Shown here one piece after another: positions 52,401 to 59,947 of a stretch of DNA of 64,000 nt. Below the pieces are notes generated by a model. The model did not search any database, was not told where the DNA came from, and saw nothing but the letters and a program-made list of their open reading frames with translations. The translations under genes were made by a program, and so were the position numbers. This DNA is from Otis tarda (Eukaryota; Chordata; Aves; Otidiformes; Otididae). Positions within the stretch are counted from its first letter, which is position 1; every line of letters begins with the position of its first letter. The stretch lies in NCBI GenBank assembly GCA_026413225.1, contig CM048552.1:196801553-196865552 (forward strand), read 5' to 3'.

Positions 52401-55400
52401 GTGTGCTCTTCTGTACTCTTTTCTCCATTCTCTTGGAGAATGGGGCCTAAGGCTACTGATGGGCATTGGAACTCAGCACGTCCAAGAGCACGTGTGCACA
52501 CCCAACCGTTTCTTTCCTAACAAAGCCTATGCTGTTTTCAGATGCTTCATCTTAACATAATACTAGTGTTTAATAAATTGTCTTTGTTTGCGCAAAGCTT
52601 TGCCGCAGGAAAGCTGCAGAGAATTGTCCAAAGGTAAAATCCAACATTGCTGTAATTATTTAAATACTGTTCCTACTGTAATTTTTCTAATCCAGTCATT
52701 CATAGTAGTTATTTACACCATCACAGGAGGAAGGAAACTTGTAATCTGTGGCCTATGAATATAGGCAGTGTACAGGGATACAGATATACCTGTAGTCTTC
52801 ATTGAAATGTGTTTTAATCTAAAAGAAAAATTGGCCTCAGATAAGTGGGTATACTGAATGAGCTAATGGAAAAAGTAATGGCAGTAATGCTAACTAAACA
52901 GCTGAATAAAAATAGCCTCTCTGCTCTTAAGTGCTGTTAAAGGTCAACTACTTAAAAGTACTGTGATTTTGAATATATAAAACTGGAATAGTATTGTTAC
53001 AGATCCCATTGGTCTCTTGGAAGTGTAAGCCTAAAAATAGTTGGAGTTGAGGGTGGAATCAACTGTCTGATGGTCTGGGAGGTTATTTTTTTATATGGTG
53101 GTTGTACTGAAATTGTTGGGTTTTATGTAAGTCTGGTGAATCACTTCTCTTAGTCAGACATGGCAAATTTGGTTTGCTACGTACATGCTGGTTGTTCCCT
53201 AAACCTTAGAGATCATAAAAAACTGAAGATCTGTCCCAGGTCTTGTCTAGGAGTTGTTCAGTTCACGCAATACGACGACCGTTTCCCTTTTATGTTCCTT
53301 ACACTGGTTCAGAAGTAAGTTTGGTATTATTACCTTCCTGGGAAAGGGTTTAGACTTTTTTTTTTGTATTTTCTTCCTTTCAAAGAAAGTTATTTGGGGC
53401 ATGTTTTTCCTGTATCTCTCTGGCTGTGGCTGCACAGTTAACATTTTTTAGTATAGGAATTTTTTTCCTTGCCCCCTGCTGTGCATTTAAAAACTAACTG
53501 ATGAACATATTTACTCATGATACCAAATGCAAGTGGAAGGAGTACCCATCAGTTTTAAATGCTGTTACCAGTTTAACATGCCATGAAAGAAAAGCTGGCT
53601 TGTGGGTTGTTTTTTTTTTTTTCTTTGTGAAAAGTGAAGTGAAAGACCTATAGCAGAACGGGTGTGGTAGAAAACATTTAGCGACAATACTGCATTAGTT
53701 GCTAAAAGGTGTTAACATATTAATCTCTTTCTCTCTTTCTCCTCAGAATGAATTGCAAGTTACCCATGCAAAATTCCACGTACTCTTCCTTTTCTTTGTG
53801 GCAGCCATGTTCTTCATCAGCATATTGTCGCTCTTCAGCTACCACTGCTGGCTGGTTGGCAAAAACAGATCAACCATAGGTCAGTTAACTGGAATATGGA
53901 ACTTTTCTTTGTCCAGAAAACCAACAAGTTGATCATAATATGAGGCTTACAGAATATGCCATCACATATAAACAAAATTTTAAAATATTGTGCAATAAGA
54001 AATATATTTGGTGACAGTAATTAGAGGTGAAATGTATGGGAAAATGAAGCATGTATAGGGGTCCTCTGCTGGCACCAAGCATTCAGTTTCATGATAAATG
54101 TTAACTTACTTTGTTTGCATTTTTGAGACCTCTAAGGCACTGTGCATTTTTGTTATGTTTTTATATATTGTTAAGTATGTAACACAGTGGCTACTTGCCA
54201 GTAACCCTGTTATTCTAGCACTTGGAGTAGCTGGGTGGCCCCAACCAAGGTGAAGGCTTTACTGTATATGAACATACCACATTTTCAACTAGATCCAAAA
54301 GAGTATTCTTAAATCCTATTAAATAAAATGGACCTCACTATTAGGAAGTGGCTTGTAAAAGCAGTGTGATAAAAATGGAAACATTGATGCACATTTCCTA
54401 AATAATAAAAGAGATTCCTGTAATTTCTAGGTCTAAATGCTTTAAATGGCATTGACCAGCGTAAGCAAGTTATGTGCATCAGTTAGAATATCTGAAGTTC
54501 TTGGTAAAGCATTTTTGAAAGTGTTTTTTTGTGGGATGAGAGGAACAGGGACTGGTGGGCATTTCCACAACAGACTAATCCTGTCAAAATCTTACACCTT
54601 TCAATGAAAGTTAAATTTGTGTCCTCAGATATAAGTGAGTTGATTAAAAGTGAAATAATTTTCAGCATGTTAGAATTTTTTGCTGGAGGAAAAGGAATTT
54701 TTTTTTTTTATTGCTTGACAGGAGGGTTGTTTGAGTCCTTTTGACGTATCTTCAGCTAAGGAATATTCACAATCTCTTTTTTAGCTTTGAAGAAGATTTT
54801 AGCATGTTCCTTGCCCAAAAGTCAGTGGCCATAACTGGCAACACAGTCAGTACTTTATCTACTTTCTGGATCATGATTGTGAAAATACAACTGTTGGTAT
54901 GGGGAGAGCAATGAGTCCGCTCTGTTCTTGGCCAACAGTGTAACCAGATCAGCTAGAAAAATGCTGGTGGTTTGCTATAGTTCATGGTGTGTCTGTGTTT
55001 CTTATGTAAGAGATCTCATCTTTCTCTGATACCCCAGGATGCTCTTAATTCAACTTCAGACCTTAGCAGAAGTAGAAAGAACTACCCTGTATGGGTTTAG
55101 GTCCAGTAGTACTTATGGTAATTTTTTTTCTAGCAGACGAAGTCTTGTGCTCAAAGAAAGCTTCACAGGCCAGAGAGAGAGCTAGGCATCAATGAATAAA
55201 GGATGTGGTATCTTGGGCATGCTGATGGTACTTAGCTCTGTCTCAGACCTTATGTTAAATGTAAAGAGAGAGAGAGAGATTACTGTTCTGCTTTCATTGC
55301 TTTCTAACCTTTCATTTCTGTTTTTGTAATTAATCCTGTGATTTTTTTAATGCTGACGACTTGAGATGACTGTTTGTTTTTTTTCCCCATAATACACATC

Positions 55401-58400
55401 AAGATCGTCTCAGCTTGCCCAAGACTGTTTTCACAATAGAGAAGTTTGAGTCTGTTTATTCATCTTCCCTTAGTCCTTACCTCTTTAGACATATTGCATA
55501 TTTTTCTTCTACAGAAACGTTCCGTGCACCCACATTTCGAAACGGCCCTGATAAAAATGGCTTTTCTCTTGGATGCAGCAAAAATCTGAGGGAGGTTTTC
55601 GGAGATGAAAAGAAGTATTGGCTACTCCCTGTCTTTACCAGGTATTCAGTCTGAATGGGAATGAATCGGAGAATAAATTGATTCCATGACTCTCACCTTG
55701 CTTCTCCTTCTCCTAAAAAATAAAGCACAACTGAAAAGCCAACTTGTAAATCCTGGTGTAGAGAAAATGTGCAGGAGAAAACTGAGCAAAGTCAGGGTTT
55801 TCATTCAAAGACAAGGGCCTTCTAAATATACAGAAGTTTGGAAAGCTTTGAGAAGTGTATTGAAAAAATTGTACACCTTCTGGTGGTAGTATTAGTGTCT
55901 GATTATAGAGCAGAAATCAGCCACTCATAGGAGATCCAAATGCTTGAACTTCAGCAGCATTGAAACAACCTCCATTTAAAAACACCCTCTCTGAAAAAAC
56001 TTGACAGCTTTCCTTTTGCTGAAGGTGACAGTTTCGGTCTGGAAAGCTGCCTGAGAAGGTGCATGTTAATAAGCAGCAGTGGAAAAAAAAAAAACCATTC
56101 TGATCCGGCACAAAATACTGGTTTTAAAACTTCAACTGAGCCAGTGTTAGGGAGTTGCAGACAAGCATCAGAGAAGCTTGATGAAGCAAGATTGACCCGC
56201 TGCCCACTCCCACTGCTTCTGAAAGTCAAAGAACAAAGTAGGAGCTGTGTTTCAACACTGCTTTGGGGGGTTTGTGTATCAGTTTAAAATGTTGGTGAAC
56301 CCATTTGTGAAGCAGAGGTCTGGTAGCAGACAGCAGAGGTGGTAACAAGATCTTAAGTTGCTTGAGCTGTTTGCTCAACTACTATGAGTTTTCATGTGAT
56401 TAAAGAGAGAAGCTCCATTGTAGATGAATTAGTCTGTTTTGTGACCACGTTTTATCCTGATTCATCTTACTTTAAAAGAAAGCTTAACTAACATCGGAAT
56501 GATGGGCAGAGGGGAGAGCACAGCCACCAGAATACTACTTATGCCACAGCTTCCGGGGTAATACCAGGTAGTCTTAACTACCTGTGCACGGTGGTTTGAG
56601 GGAAGACTGGGGCTACAATCTACAGAAACTCAGTGATGTTTTTGAAATACATAGACTAGTGTTGTGCTCAGCAATCCATACTGAGTGATAGGGTGGAAAT
56701 CATTAGAGCTCCAAGATTTAATTAACTGATCATCCGGCTTAGTGGTAGGACTGCCTTGCTCAAGTCTGGAGTTCAGCACGGCACTCAAGTAATTGATTTG
56801 AGCCTGTAGCATTTGCCTTTTGCATGGGTTCAGTTAATTTAAGTCAACTACAAACAGTGATTTGAATCTTTGTTTCTCATTTAGTTTGGGTGACGGATGT
56901 AATTTTCCAACTCGTTTGGTGATTATGGATGCAGAGCAACTTACTGTTTCAAGCCAAAATGAACCTGCCAAAAGGTAACTGTAGTGTTCAAGATACTGAT
57001 TTTGTACGGTTCTGTACTTCATCTGGAGGGAAAAAAAAATTGTTTCAAAATTATTTTTTGTATTTCTTGTCATATTCAGAGTGAGTTTGTGCATTTCAGA
57101 GAAAAATAGGATGGATCAAAACTAAAAAAAATGGTGCTGCTTGATACAGAAGGGCTGTTTCTTGGTTTTGACCTGTAACAGAGGATATGGCTCTAAGGAA
57201 ACGGTAATACAGAAAGTAAAAGAACTTTCTGGCTCTCAACAACAATCAAAACATCCTAGGGGAGACTGAATAATGGTCCATGGAAAAAAAAAGTTTAAGA
57301 TGTATTTTTGAATGAGAGAAAGGTAAAGTGTATGTATTATTTGTATTTCACCTCCTCCAACATACTTAAATACCGAGACACAGATTGCAAGAGGGGTAGA
57401 TCACTGTGACTATGGCTGGATTTTAGCACTGGAGGATTTTTAGCTCATTACTTTTTATCCCTCCAAATTTGCATGTTTTGTATCTTCAGTGTATTTTCAG
57501 GAAGCCTGCTTTAGATTCAAAGACACAGGAGTATGTGAAACTTCTGGGGGTGTTTACATTTGCCATTTTAGAGTCTTTTGTATAGTTTGGTAAATTTGTA
57601 GCTGAAGGTTGTTTTCAACTGCAGTCACCTGAGTTATCAGGCATTAGGGGGATTCAAAGGCAAGACTTGAGAAGAAGTTGCTTCCAGTCCAACGTAACGT
57701 GTAGAATTTACACAAGAGCAGGATCCTTGTGCAAACAACGGAGTATCCTTTTGTGTTAGGAAGATTATTCAGCAGAAGGTCCCGGCATTTACTGATGGGA
57801 TAAGATGGCATTAGGTTATTCTTCCAGACAGTACTGGTTCGGTTTTCTTTTTAACTGTGTGGCAGTAGCACTGTTGTCAGTGTGCCATTTCTTGTCTGTC
57901 AGTCTGCACATTAGAACTGTGAGTGGCCTATGTCAGGTTTAGACTGATGACCGGAACAAGCCTATAGGAGAATTAGGGTTGCGGGGGGGCATTTTTAGTT
58001 GGCAGTGTAGTTTGTTTGTTTGTTTGTTTTGCTCTCAAGTAACCACTACTCTATAAATGTCTGAAATAAGCAACTATTGCTATTACAGAATTCCTGATGA
58101 CTTTACTTGCTTTTCAGCCCTGGAGCCAATCAGTCGTTTCCTCCTAGACCACTCAGTGAATCACAAAATCAGTTGCTAGCCACTGACAGTCAGTGGGTGG
58201 AAAGTGGCCCAGAAGAGGAAAATGTTAAATCAGGTAGCCTGCACCGTAACACTTCTGATGATTCTATGGTTTTGTTTGTGGTGGGTTTTCTTTTTTTTTT
58301 TTTTTTTTTCCCCTTTTTAGGCCTAAAGAGTCCTTAGGAATTGGTTGGAGTCAAGTCAAGGAAAATCTGTTCTGTAGAATCAAGTCAGCATGTTTATAAG

Positions 58401-58683
58401 TTAAGGCTGACTTGTGCCTTATGCTCTACTCCAAAGTGAGTTATTACACTAAGGTAATGGATAGGTAATTTTTGCTTTCCCATTTCCTGTTCTGAGATTT
58501 TTGATCTTTTTACATTTAATTAGAGGGAGGAAAATATTTTTCTAAAATAGGCATAACACAATAAATGTGCTTTCTGGTTTGAAGTCTTTGTTATTTGTTG
58601 TGCAAATGTGCAAAACCACGTAATTGAGATTCTCTCATGTTTTAGGTGCAAAAAAGCATGTTATAGTTTCATTGGAAAGCTGA
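15435..58683 (+). CDS. ZDHHC20: Palmitoyltransferase ZDHHC20, whole 12-exon coding span
   Basis: ZDHHC20 is a four-pass membrane enzyme of the Golgi and plasma membrane. It transfers palmitate from acyl-CoA to cysteines of target proteins. Twelve exons join in phase to 362 residues, against 365 in human. Transmembrane segments lie at about residues 14-34, 49-70, 167-190 and 205-232. The zinc-binding Cys-rich domain runs from C125 to C159, with the catalytic DHHC at 150-153 (Cys153) followed by PW. S29 and Y178 correspond to the human residues lining the acyl-chain pocket. The C-terminal part has NGFSLG (254-259) and EKKYWLLP. Shared traits with the paralogue ZDHHC2 exist (for example the RCHHC box), but the N-terminus, the tail beginning VKSG and the MICU2 neighbour all indicate ZDHHC20. 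Introns occupy 97% of the span. Confidence 0.95.
15921..16078. repeat. GC-rich minisatellite, nine 17-18-bp units
   Basis: Nine head-to-tail units begin with CAGGGAG. Units 1-4 are the 18-mer CAGGGAGGCGGTGAGGGG. Units 5, 6, 8 and 9 are the 17-mer CAGGGAGACGTGAGGGG. Unit 7 is an 18-mer with GACGG. The non-template strand is G-rich with repeated GGG and GGGG runs, a few hundred bases after the first exon. Confidence 0.95.
17149..17176. repeat. Perfect 14-bp tandem duplication
   Basis: TCTGAGAGGGGTTG occurs twice in direct succession in intron 1. It is probably a replication-slippage product. Confidence 0.8.
22937..22970. repeat. (GGTTT)n simple repeat
   Basis: An interrupted run of GGTTT and GGTTTT units in intron 1. 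Confidence 0.8.
25248..25311. repeat. AT-rich low-complexity stretch
   Basis: This stretch is almost entirely A and T, with overlapping TTTATT and AATATT words and short self-complementary blocks, in intron 1. Confidence 0.8.
29337..29372. repeat. TA/TG/ATGT simple repeat
   Basis: A short mixed (TA)n, (TG)n and (ATGT)n microsatellite in intron 1. Confidence 0.75.
33405..33500 (+). mobile_element. CR1 3'-tail fragment
   Basis: The sequence keeps the CR1 3' end: GGTTGGACTGGATGATCTTT, then AGGTCTTTTCCAATCTTGAT and a closing TCTGTGATTCTATGA. Only about 95 bases remain, just upstream of ZDHHC20 exon 2. Confidence 0.85.
34116..34142 (+). CDS. ZDHHC20: ZDHHC20 exon 2 (27-base microexon)
   Basis: This exon is flanked by a clear pyrimidine-rich acceptor ending in TTCCAG and a GTAATT donor, phase 1 on both sides. 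It completes F40 and encodes TISSTAEK, in the loop between TM1 and TM2. The reading matches the family (VFTI before, VVYLV after). The loop is three residues shorter than the human protein as I know it, which accounts for the 362 versus 365 length difference. Confidence 0.85.
35915..35958. repeat. 24-bp tandem duplication
   Basis: A unit beginning CTCTTAATATACTTG occurs twice, the second copy incomplete (20 of 24 bases). Confidence 0.75.
38257..38379. repeat. G/T-rich low-complexity tract
   Basis: About 120 bases are almost purely G and T on the plus strand, with GGGG and GGGGG runs separated by T runs. It lies 180 bases before exon 3. Confidence 0.85.
38558..38652 (+). CDS. ZDHHC20: ZDHHC20 exon 3 (TM2)
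   Basis: Residues 49-80. TM2 is formed by [19 protein letters not shown], followed by [13 protein letters not shown]. Acceptor TTGCAG, donor GTAAAT, ending in phase 0. Confidence 0.95.
39729..40110 (-). mobile_element. CR1 retroposon fragment, minus strand
   Basis: The left end carries the CR1 3' terminus (ATCATAGAATAGTTGGAGTT, then GGAAGGGACC). The minus-strand frame reads [20 protein letters not shown] and then [11 protein letters not shown], the CR1 ORF2 C-terminal pattern. It stops abruptly near 40110. It is closely related to the copy at 12.1-12.7 kb. Confidence 0.92.
40351..40460. repeat. A/C-rich low-complexity tract
   Basis: Poly-A with CCACC and AACCC words, nearly free of G and T over about 110 bases. 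It is the strand opposite in character to the G/T tract at 38.3 kb, on the other side of exon 3. Confidence 0.85.
42116..42157. repeat. C-rich tract
   Basis: Runs of 5 to 10 C in close succession on the plus strand. The minus strand is correspondingly G-rich, with G-quadruplex potential. Confidence 0.8.
42596..42716 (+). CDS. ZDHHC20: ZDHHC20 exon 4 (cytosolic linker)
   Basis: Residues 81-120 plus one base. A charged cytosolic segment that includes [14 protein letters not shown] and ends [16 protein letters not shown]. This is the conserved lead into the DHHC domain. Acceptor CCTAG, donor GTAACA. Confidence 0.95.
42717..44065 (+). other. ZDHHC20: ZDHHC20 intron 4
   Basis: A 1.35-kb intron with a short TA-rich run near 43.32 kb and no recognisable element. 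Confidence 0.85.
44066..44135 (+). CDS. ZDHHC20: ZDHHC20 exon 5 (zinc-binding Cys-rich part)
   Basis: Residues 121-143 and two bases of codon 144. It holds C125, C128, C136, H138, C139 and C142 in the order [19 protein letters not shown]. These are zinc ligands of the DHHC Cys-rich domain, except C136, which is extra relative to human ZDHHC20 and matches ZDHHC2. Donor GTAAGT. Confidence 0.96.
44136..45381 (+). other. ZDHHC20: ZDHHC20 intron 5
   Basis: A 1.25-kb intron with an A/C-rich tract at 45232-45302 just before exon 6, and otherwise nothing recognised. Confidence 0.85.
45232..45302. repeat. A/C-rich low-complexity tract
   Basis: A run of A with CCACAC and CAAAAC words ending 80 bases before exon 6. 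It is similar in composition to the tract at 40.4 kb. Confidence 0.8.
45382..45414 (+). CDS. ZDHHC20: ZDHHC20 exon 6 (catalytic DHHC)
   Basis: A 33-base exon that supplies C145 and the catalytic tetrad D150-H151-H152-C153 followed by P154. Cys153 is the residue that becomes acylated during catalysis. The acceptor TTTCAG and donor GTAAGT are both strong. It is in phase 2 on both sides, so skipping it would remove 11 residues in frame, including the active site. Confidence 0.96.
45415..46248 (+). other. ZDHHC20: ZDHHC20 intron 6
   Basis: An 834-base intron ending with an 18-base T run (46193-46210) upstream of the acceptor. No other feature. Confidence 0.85.
46249..46369 (+). CDS. ZDHHC20: ZDHHC20 exon 7 (TM3)
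   Basis: Residues 155-195. [14 protein letters not shown] completes the Cys-rich domain with C159, then TM3 ([19 protein letters not shown]). Y178 is the counterpart of human Y181 in the acyl-chain cavity. Donor GTAAGT. Confidence 0.96.
46700..46746. repeat. TA/TG/CA microsatellite
   Basis: Alternating TATATG, TGTATA and CACACA words, partly self-complementary. Confidence 0.8.
48498..49641 (-). mobile_element. Solo LTR of an endogenous retrovirus (1144 bp)
   Basis: The element begins TG, ends CA, and is flanked by a perfect 5-bp target duplication, CATCA, at 48493-48497 and 49642-49646. Its ends (TGTCAC and CACCACA on the plus strand) fit LTR termini. The plus-strand left end resembles that of the LTR at 59358, so the element reads on the minus strand, antisense to ZDHHC20. 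No internal retroviral genes are present, which fits LTR-LTR recombination. It contains a 28-base T run (49434-49461) and a Pro/Ser-rich GC segment with chance open frames. The right end is shared with the repeat at 2.4-2.6 kb. Confidence 0.88.
53747..53879 (+). CDS. ZDHHC20: ZDHHC20 exon 8 (TM4)
   Basis: Residues 196-239 plus one base. [11 protein letters not shown] is the lumenal lead, then TM4 ([20 protein letters not shown]) and [13 protein letters not shown]. The family TTxE motif reads STIE here, with E240 completed in exon 9. Acceptor CCTCAG, donor GTCAGT. Confidence 0.95.
53880..55514 (+). other. ZDHHC20: ZDHHC20 intron 8
   Basis: A 1.6-kb intron with a short (GA)n run at 55266-55279 and nothing else recognised. 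Confidence 0.85.
55515..55641 (+). CDS. ZDHHC20: ZDHHC20 exon 9
   Basis: Residues 240-281 and two bases of codon 282. [20 protein letters not shown], then [20 protein letters not shown]. It holds the C-terminal conserved motif with N254 and the aromatic YW. Acceptor TCTACAG, donor GTATTC. Confidence 0.95.
55642..56884 (+). other. ZDHHC20: ZDHHC20 intron 9
   Basis: A 1.24-kb intron with no recognisable element. Confidence 0.85.
56885..56974 (+). CDS. ZDHHC20: ZDHHC20 exon 10
   Basis: Residues 282-311 and part of codon 312: [19 protein letters not shown] followed by a less conserved tail. GDGC-FPTRLV is shared by ZDHHC20 and ZDHHC2. Acceptor TTTAG, donor GTAACT. Confidence 0.95.
56975..58117 (+). 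other. ZDHHC20: ZDHHC20 intron 10
   Basis: A 1.14-kb intron with a (TTTG)n run at 58010-58030 and otherwise nothing recognised. Confidence 0.85.
58118..58233 (+). CDS. ZDHHC20: ZDHHC20 exon 11
   Basis: Residues 312-350 and one base of codon 351. A cytosolic tail with [10 protein letters not shown] and [15 protein letters not shown], similar in plan to the human tail. Acceptor TTTTCAG, donor GTAGCC. The donor is weaker than the others and may be skipped (see the alternative end at 58321). Confidence 0.93.
58234..58337 (+). other. ZDHHC20: Candidate alternative C-terminal end of ZDHHC20
   Basis: Between the exon 11 donor and 58320 lie 87 bases that end in a T19 run (58291-58309) and CCCCTTTTTAG, a textbook acceptor. 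Splicing there would add GLKSP and stop at TAG (58335-58337). Because 87 is divisible by three and the frame is open, retaining the stretch instead inserts 29 residues, including a hydrophobic Phe-rich run, before the same stop. An AATAAA at 58560-58565 could end either transcript. This is a prediction without transcript support; the T run may simply be intronic. Confidence 0.35.
58560..58565 (+). terminator. ZDHHC20: Candidate intronic polyadenylation signal
   Basis: AATAAA in intron 11, followed by a GT-rich stretch (TGTGCTTTCTGGTTTG). It is positioned to serve the alternative end at 58321-58337. Confidence 0.35.
58646..58683 (+). CDS. ZDHHC20: ZDHHC20 exon 12 (stop)
   Basis: This exon completes G351 and encodes [11 protein letters not shown], ending at TGA (58681-58683). 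The tail parallels the human ending, in which VKSG is followed by a short HVTV-type end, and supports orthology with ZDHHC20. Acceptor TTTTAG. Confidence 0.92.
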
Positions 58684-58723
58684 TCTCAGCTTATTACTAA
58701 CCAACCATCTCAGTGAGAAACAG
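58684..58723 (+). other. ZDHHC20: ZDHHC20 3' UTR, part 1, ending at a splice donor
   Basis: Forty bases after the stop, CAG is followed by GTAAGA, a strong donor. This suggests a 3' UTR intron from 58724. A junction 40 bases past the stop is inside the usual 50-55 base limit, so nonsense-mediated decay would not be triggered. Confidence 0.5.
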
Positions 58724-59357
58724 GTAAGACCAATATAAAAATTAATTGCTATTTCTGTATATGTATGAGTAAACTAAATAGACATATTGAAGTAAAAAGT
58801 CACTAGTCATGGAATGCAGAGGAGTCCTCTGATGTTGGATGAGTAATAGAAAAGTCTAAATAAAACTCAGAATGGCTTTCCAGAAGACAAGAATGAGACT
58901 AATGCTGTAGTGCAGGAAACATGGGCTGGCTAGATCTGAGATGAGTCAGACTAATCCTGTAATTTAAATTGAAGTGGGTAGTGCTAGATTTGTTACCTGA
59001 CCAGGGAAAATAATCTAATCTGGTAGACAGGCAATTTGAAGATGAAGTGCTGTCTTGAGGAAGCCCTGTTCTTAAGGAACAGCTCCTTAACTGTCTTTTT
59101 CTTAATTGTATATTGGACTGTGCTCTGCTGTTATATTTTAAGACACTCTGTGTACACGAGGAGGAATGAAATATAGGTGTCTGCGTACAAACTGCTTCAT
59201 CACACTTGGAATTGGCTGTGATCTTTTATGCAAGAGCTCAGCACACACTTTGCATTCAGGAAATACAGTGAGTGCTGGTGCATATATGAAAACATCCCTT
59301 GGTGCATTTCCAGTGACTGAATTAGACATCTTTTACATAGACTTCATACTGTGGTGA

Positions 59358-59947
59358 TGTCGTGATTTAACCCCAGCCAGCAACTAAACACCACACAGCT
59401 GCTCACTCACTCCCCCCTCACTCCCCGTGGGATGGCGGAGAGAATCTGAAGGGTAAAAGTGAGAAAACTTGTGGGTTGAGATAACAACAGTTTAATAGGT
59501 CAAGCAAAAGCCGCACATGCAAGCAAAGTAAAACAAGGAATTCATTCACTACTTCCCTTCGATAGGAAGGTGTTCAGCCATCTCCAGGAGAGCAGGGCTC
59601 CATCACGCATAATGGTAACTTGGGAAGAAAAATACCATCACTCCAAACATCCCCCTCTTCCTTCTTCTTCCCCCAGCTCTGTATACTGACTGTGATGCCA
59701 TATGGTATGGAACATGCCTTTGGTCAGCTGTCCCAGCTGTATCCCCTCCCACTTCTTGTGCACCCCCAGCCTCCTTGCGTGTGGGGGTGATGTGAGAAGC
59801 AGAAAAGGCCTTGACTCTATAAGCACTGCTCAGCAGTAACAAAAACATCTCTGTATTATCAATGCTGTTTTCAGCACAAATCCAAAGCATAGCCTCATGC
59901 TAGCTACTGTGAAGAAAATTAACTCTATCCCAGCCAGAACCAGCACA
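59358..59947 (-). mobile_element. Solo ERVL-type LTR (590 bp)
   Basis: The element starts TG and ends CA on the plus strand, with a perfect 5-bp target duplication, GGTGA, at 59353-59357 and 59948-59952. On the minus strand it opens with TGTGCTGGTTCTGGCTGGGA, a start I recognise from avian ERVL-type LTRs. Internal genes are absent, so it is a solo LTR. It lies antisense to ZDHHC20, downstream of the stop codon and within the probable 3' UTR intron. The open frame at 59603-59890 is not a real gene. Confidence 0.9.

Larger units (their letters stand above)
46370..53746 (+). other. ZDHHC20: ZDHHC20 intron 7 (7.4 kb)
   Basis: Contains a TA/TG microsatellite at 46.7 kb and the 1.14-kb solo LTR at 48.5-49.6 kb. 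The rest shows no gene or recognisable element. Confidence 0.85.

Noticed and set aside
2913-58683. Identity as MICU3 and ZDHHC2 instead
   Set aside because: The MICU C-terminus (GYWKCVK-ESIKG) and the ZDHHC N-terminus and tail fit MICU2 and ZDHHC20 better, despite some ZDHHC2-like words.
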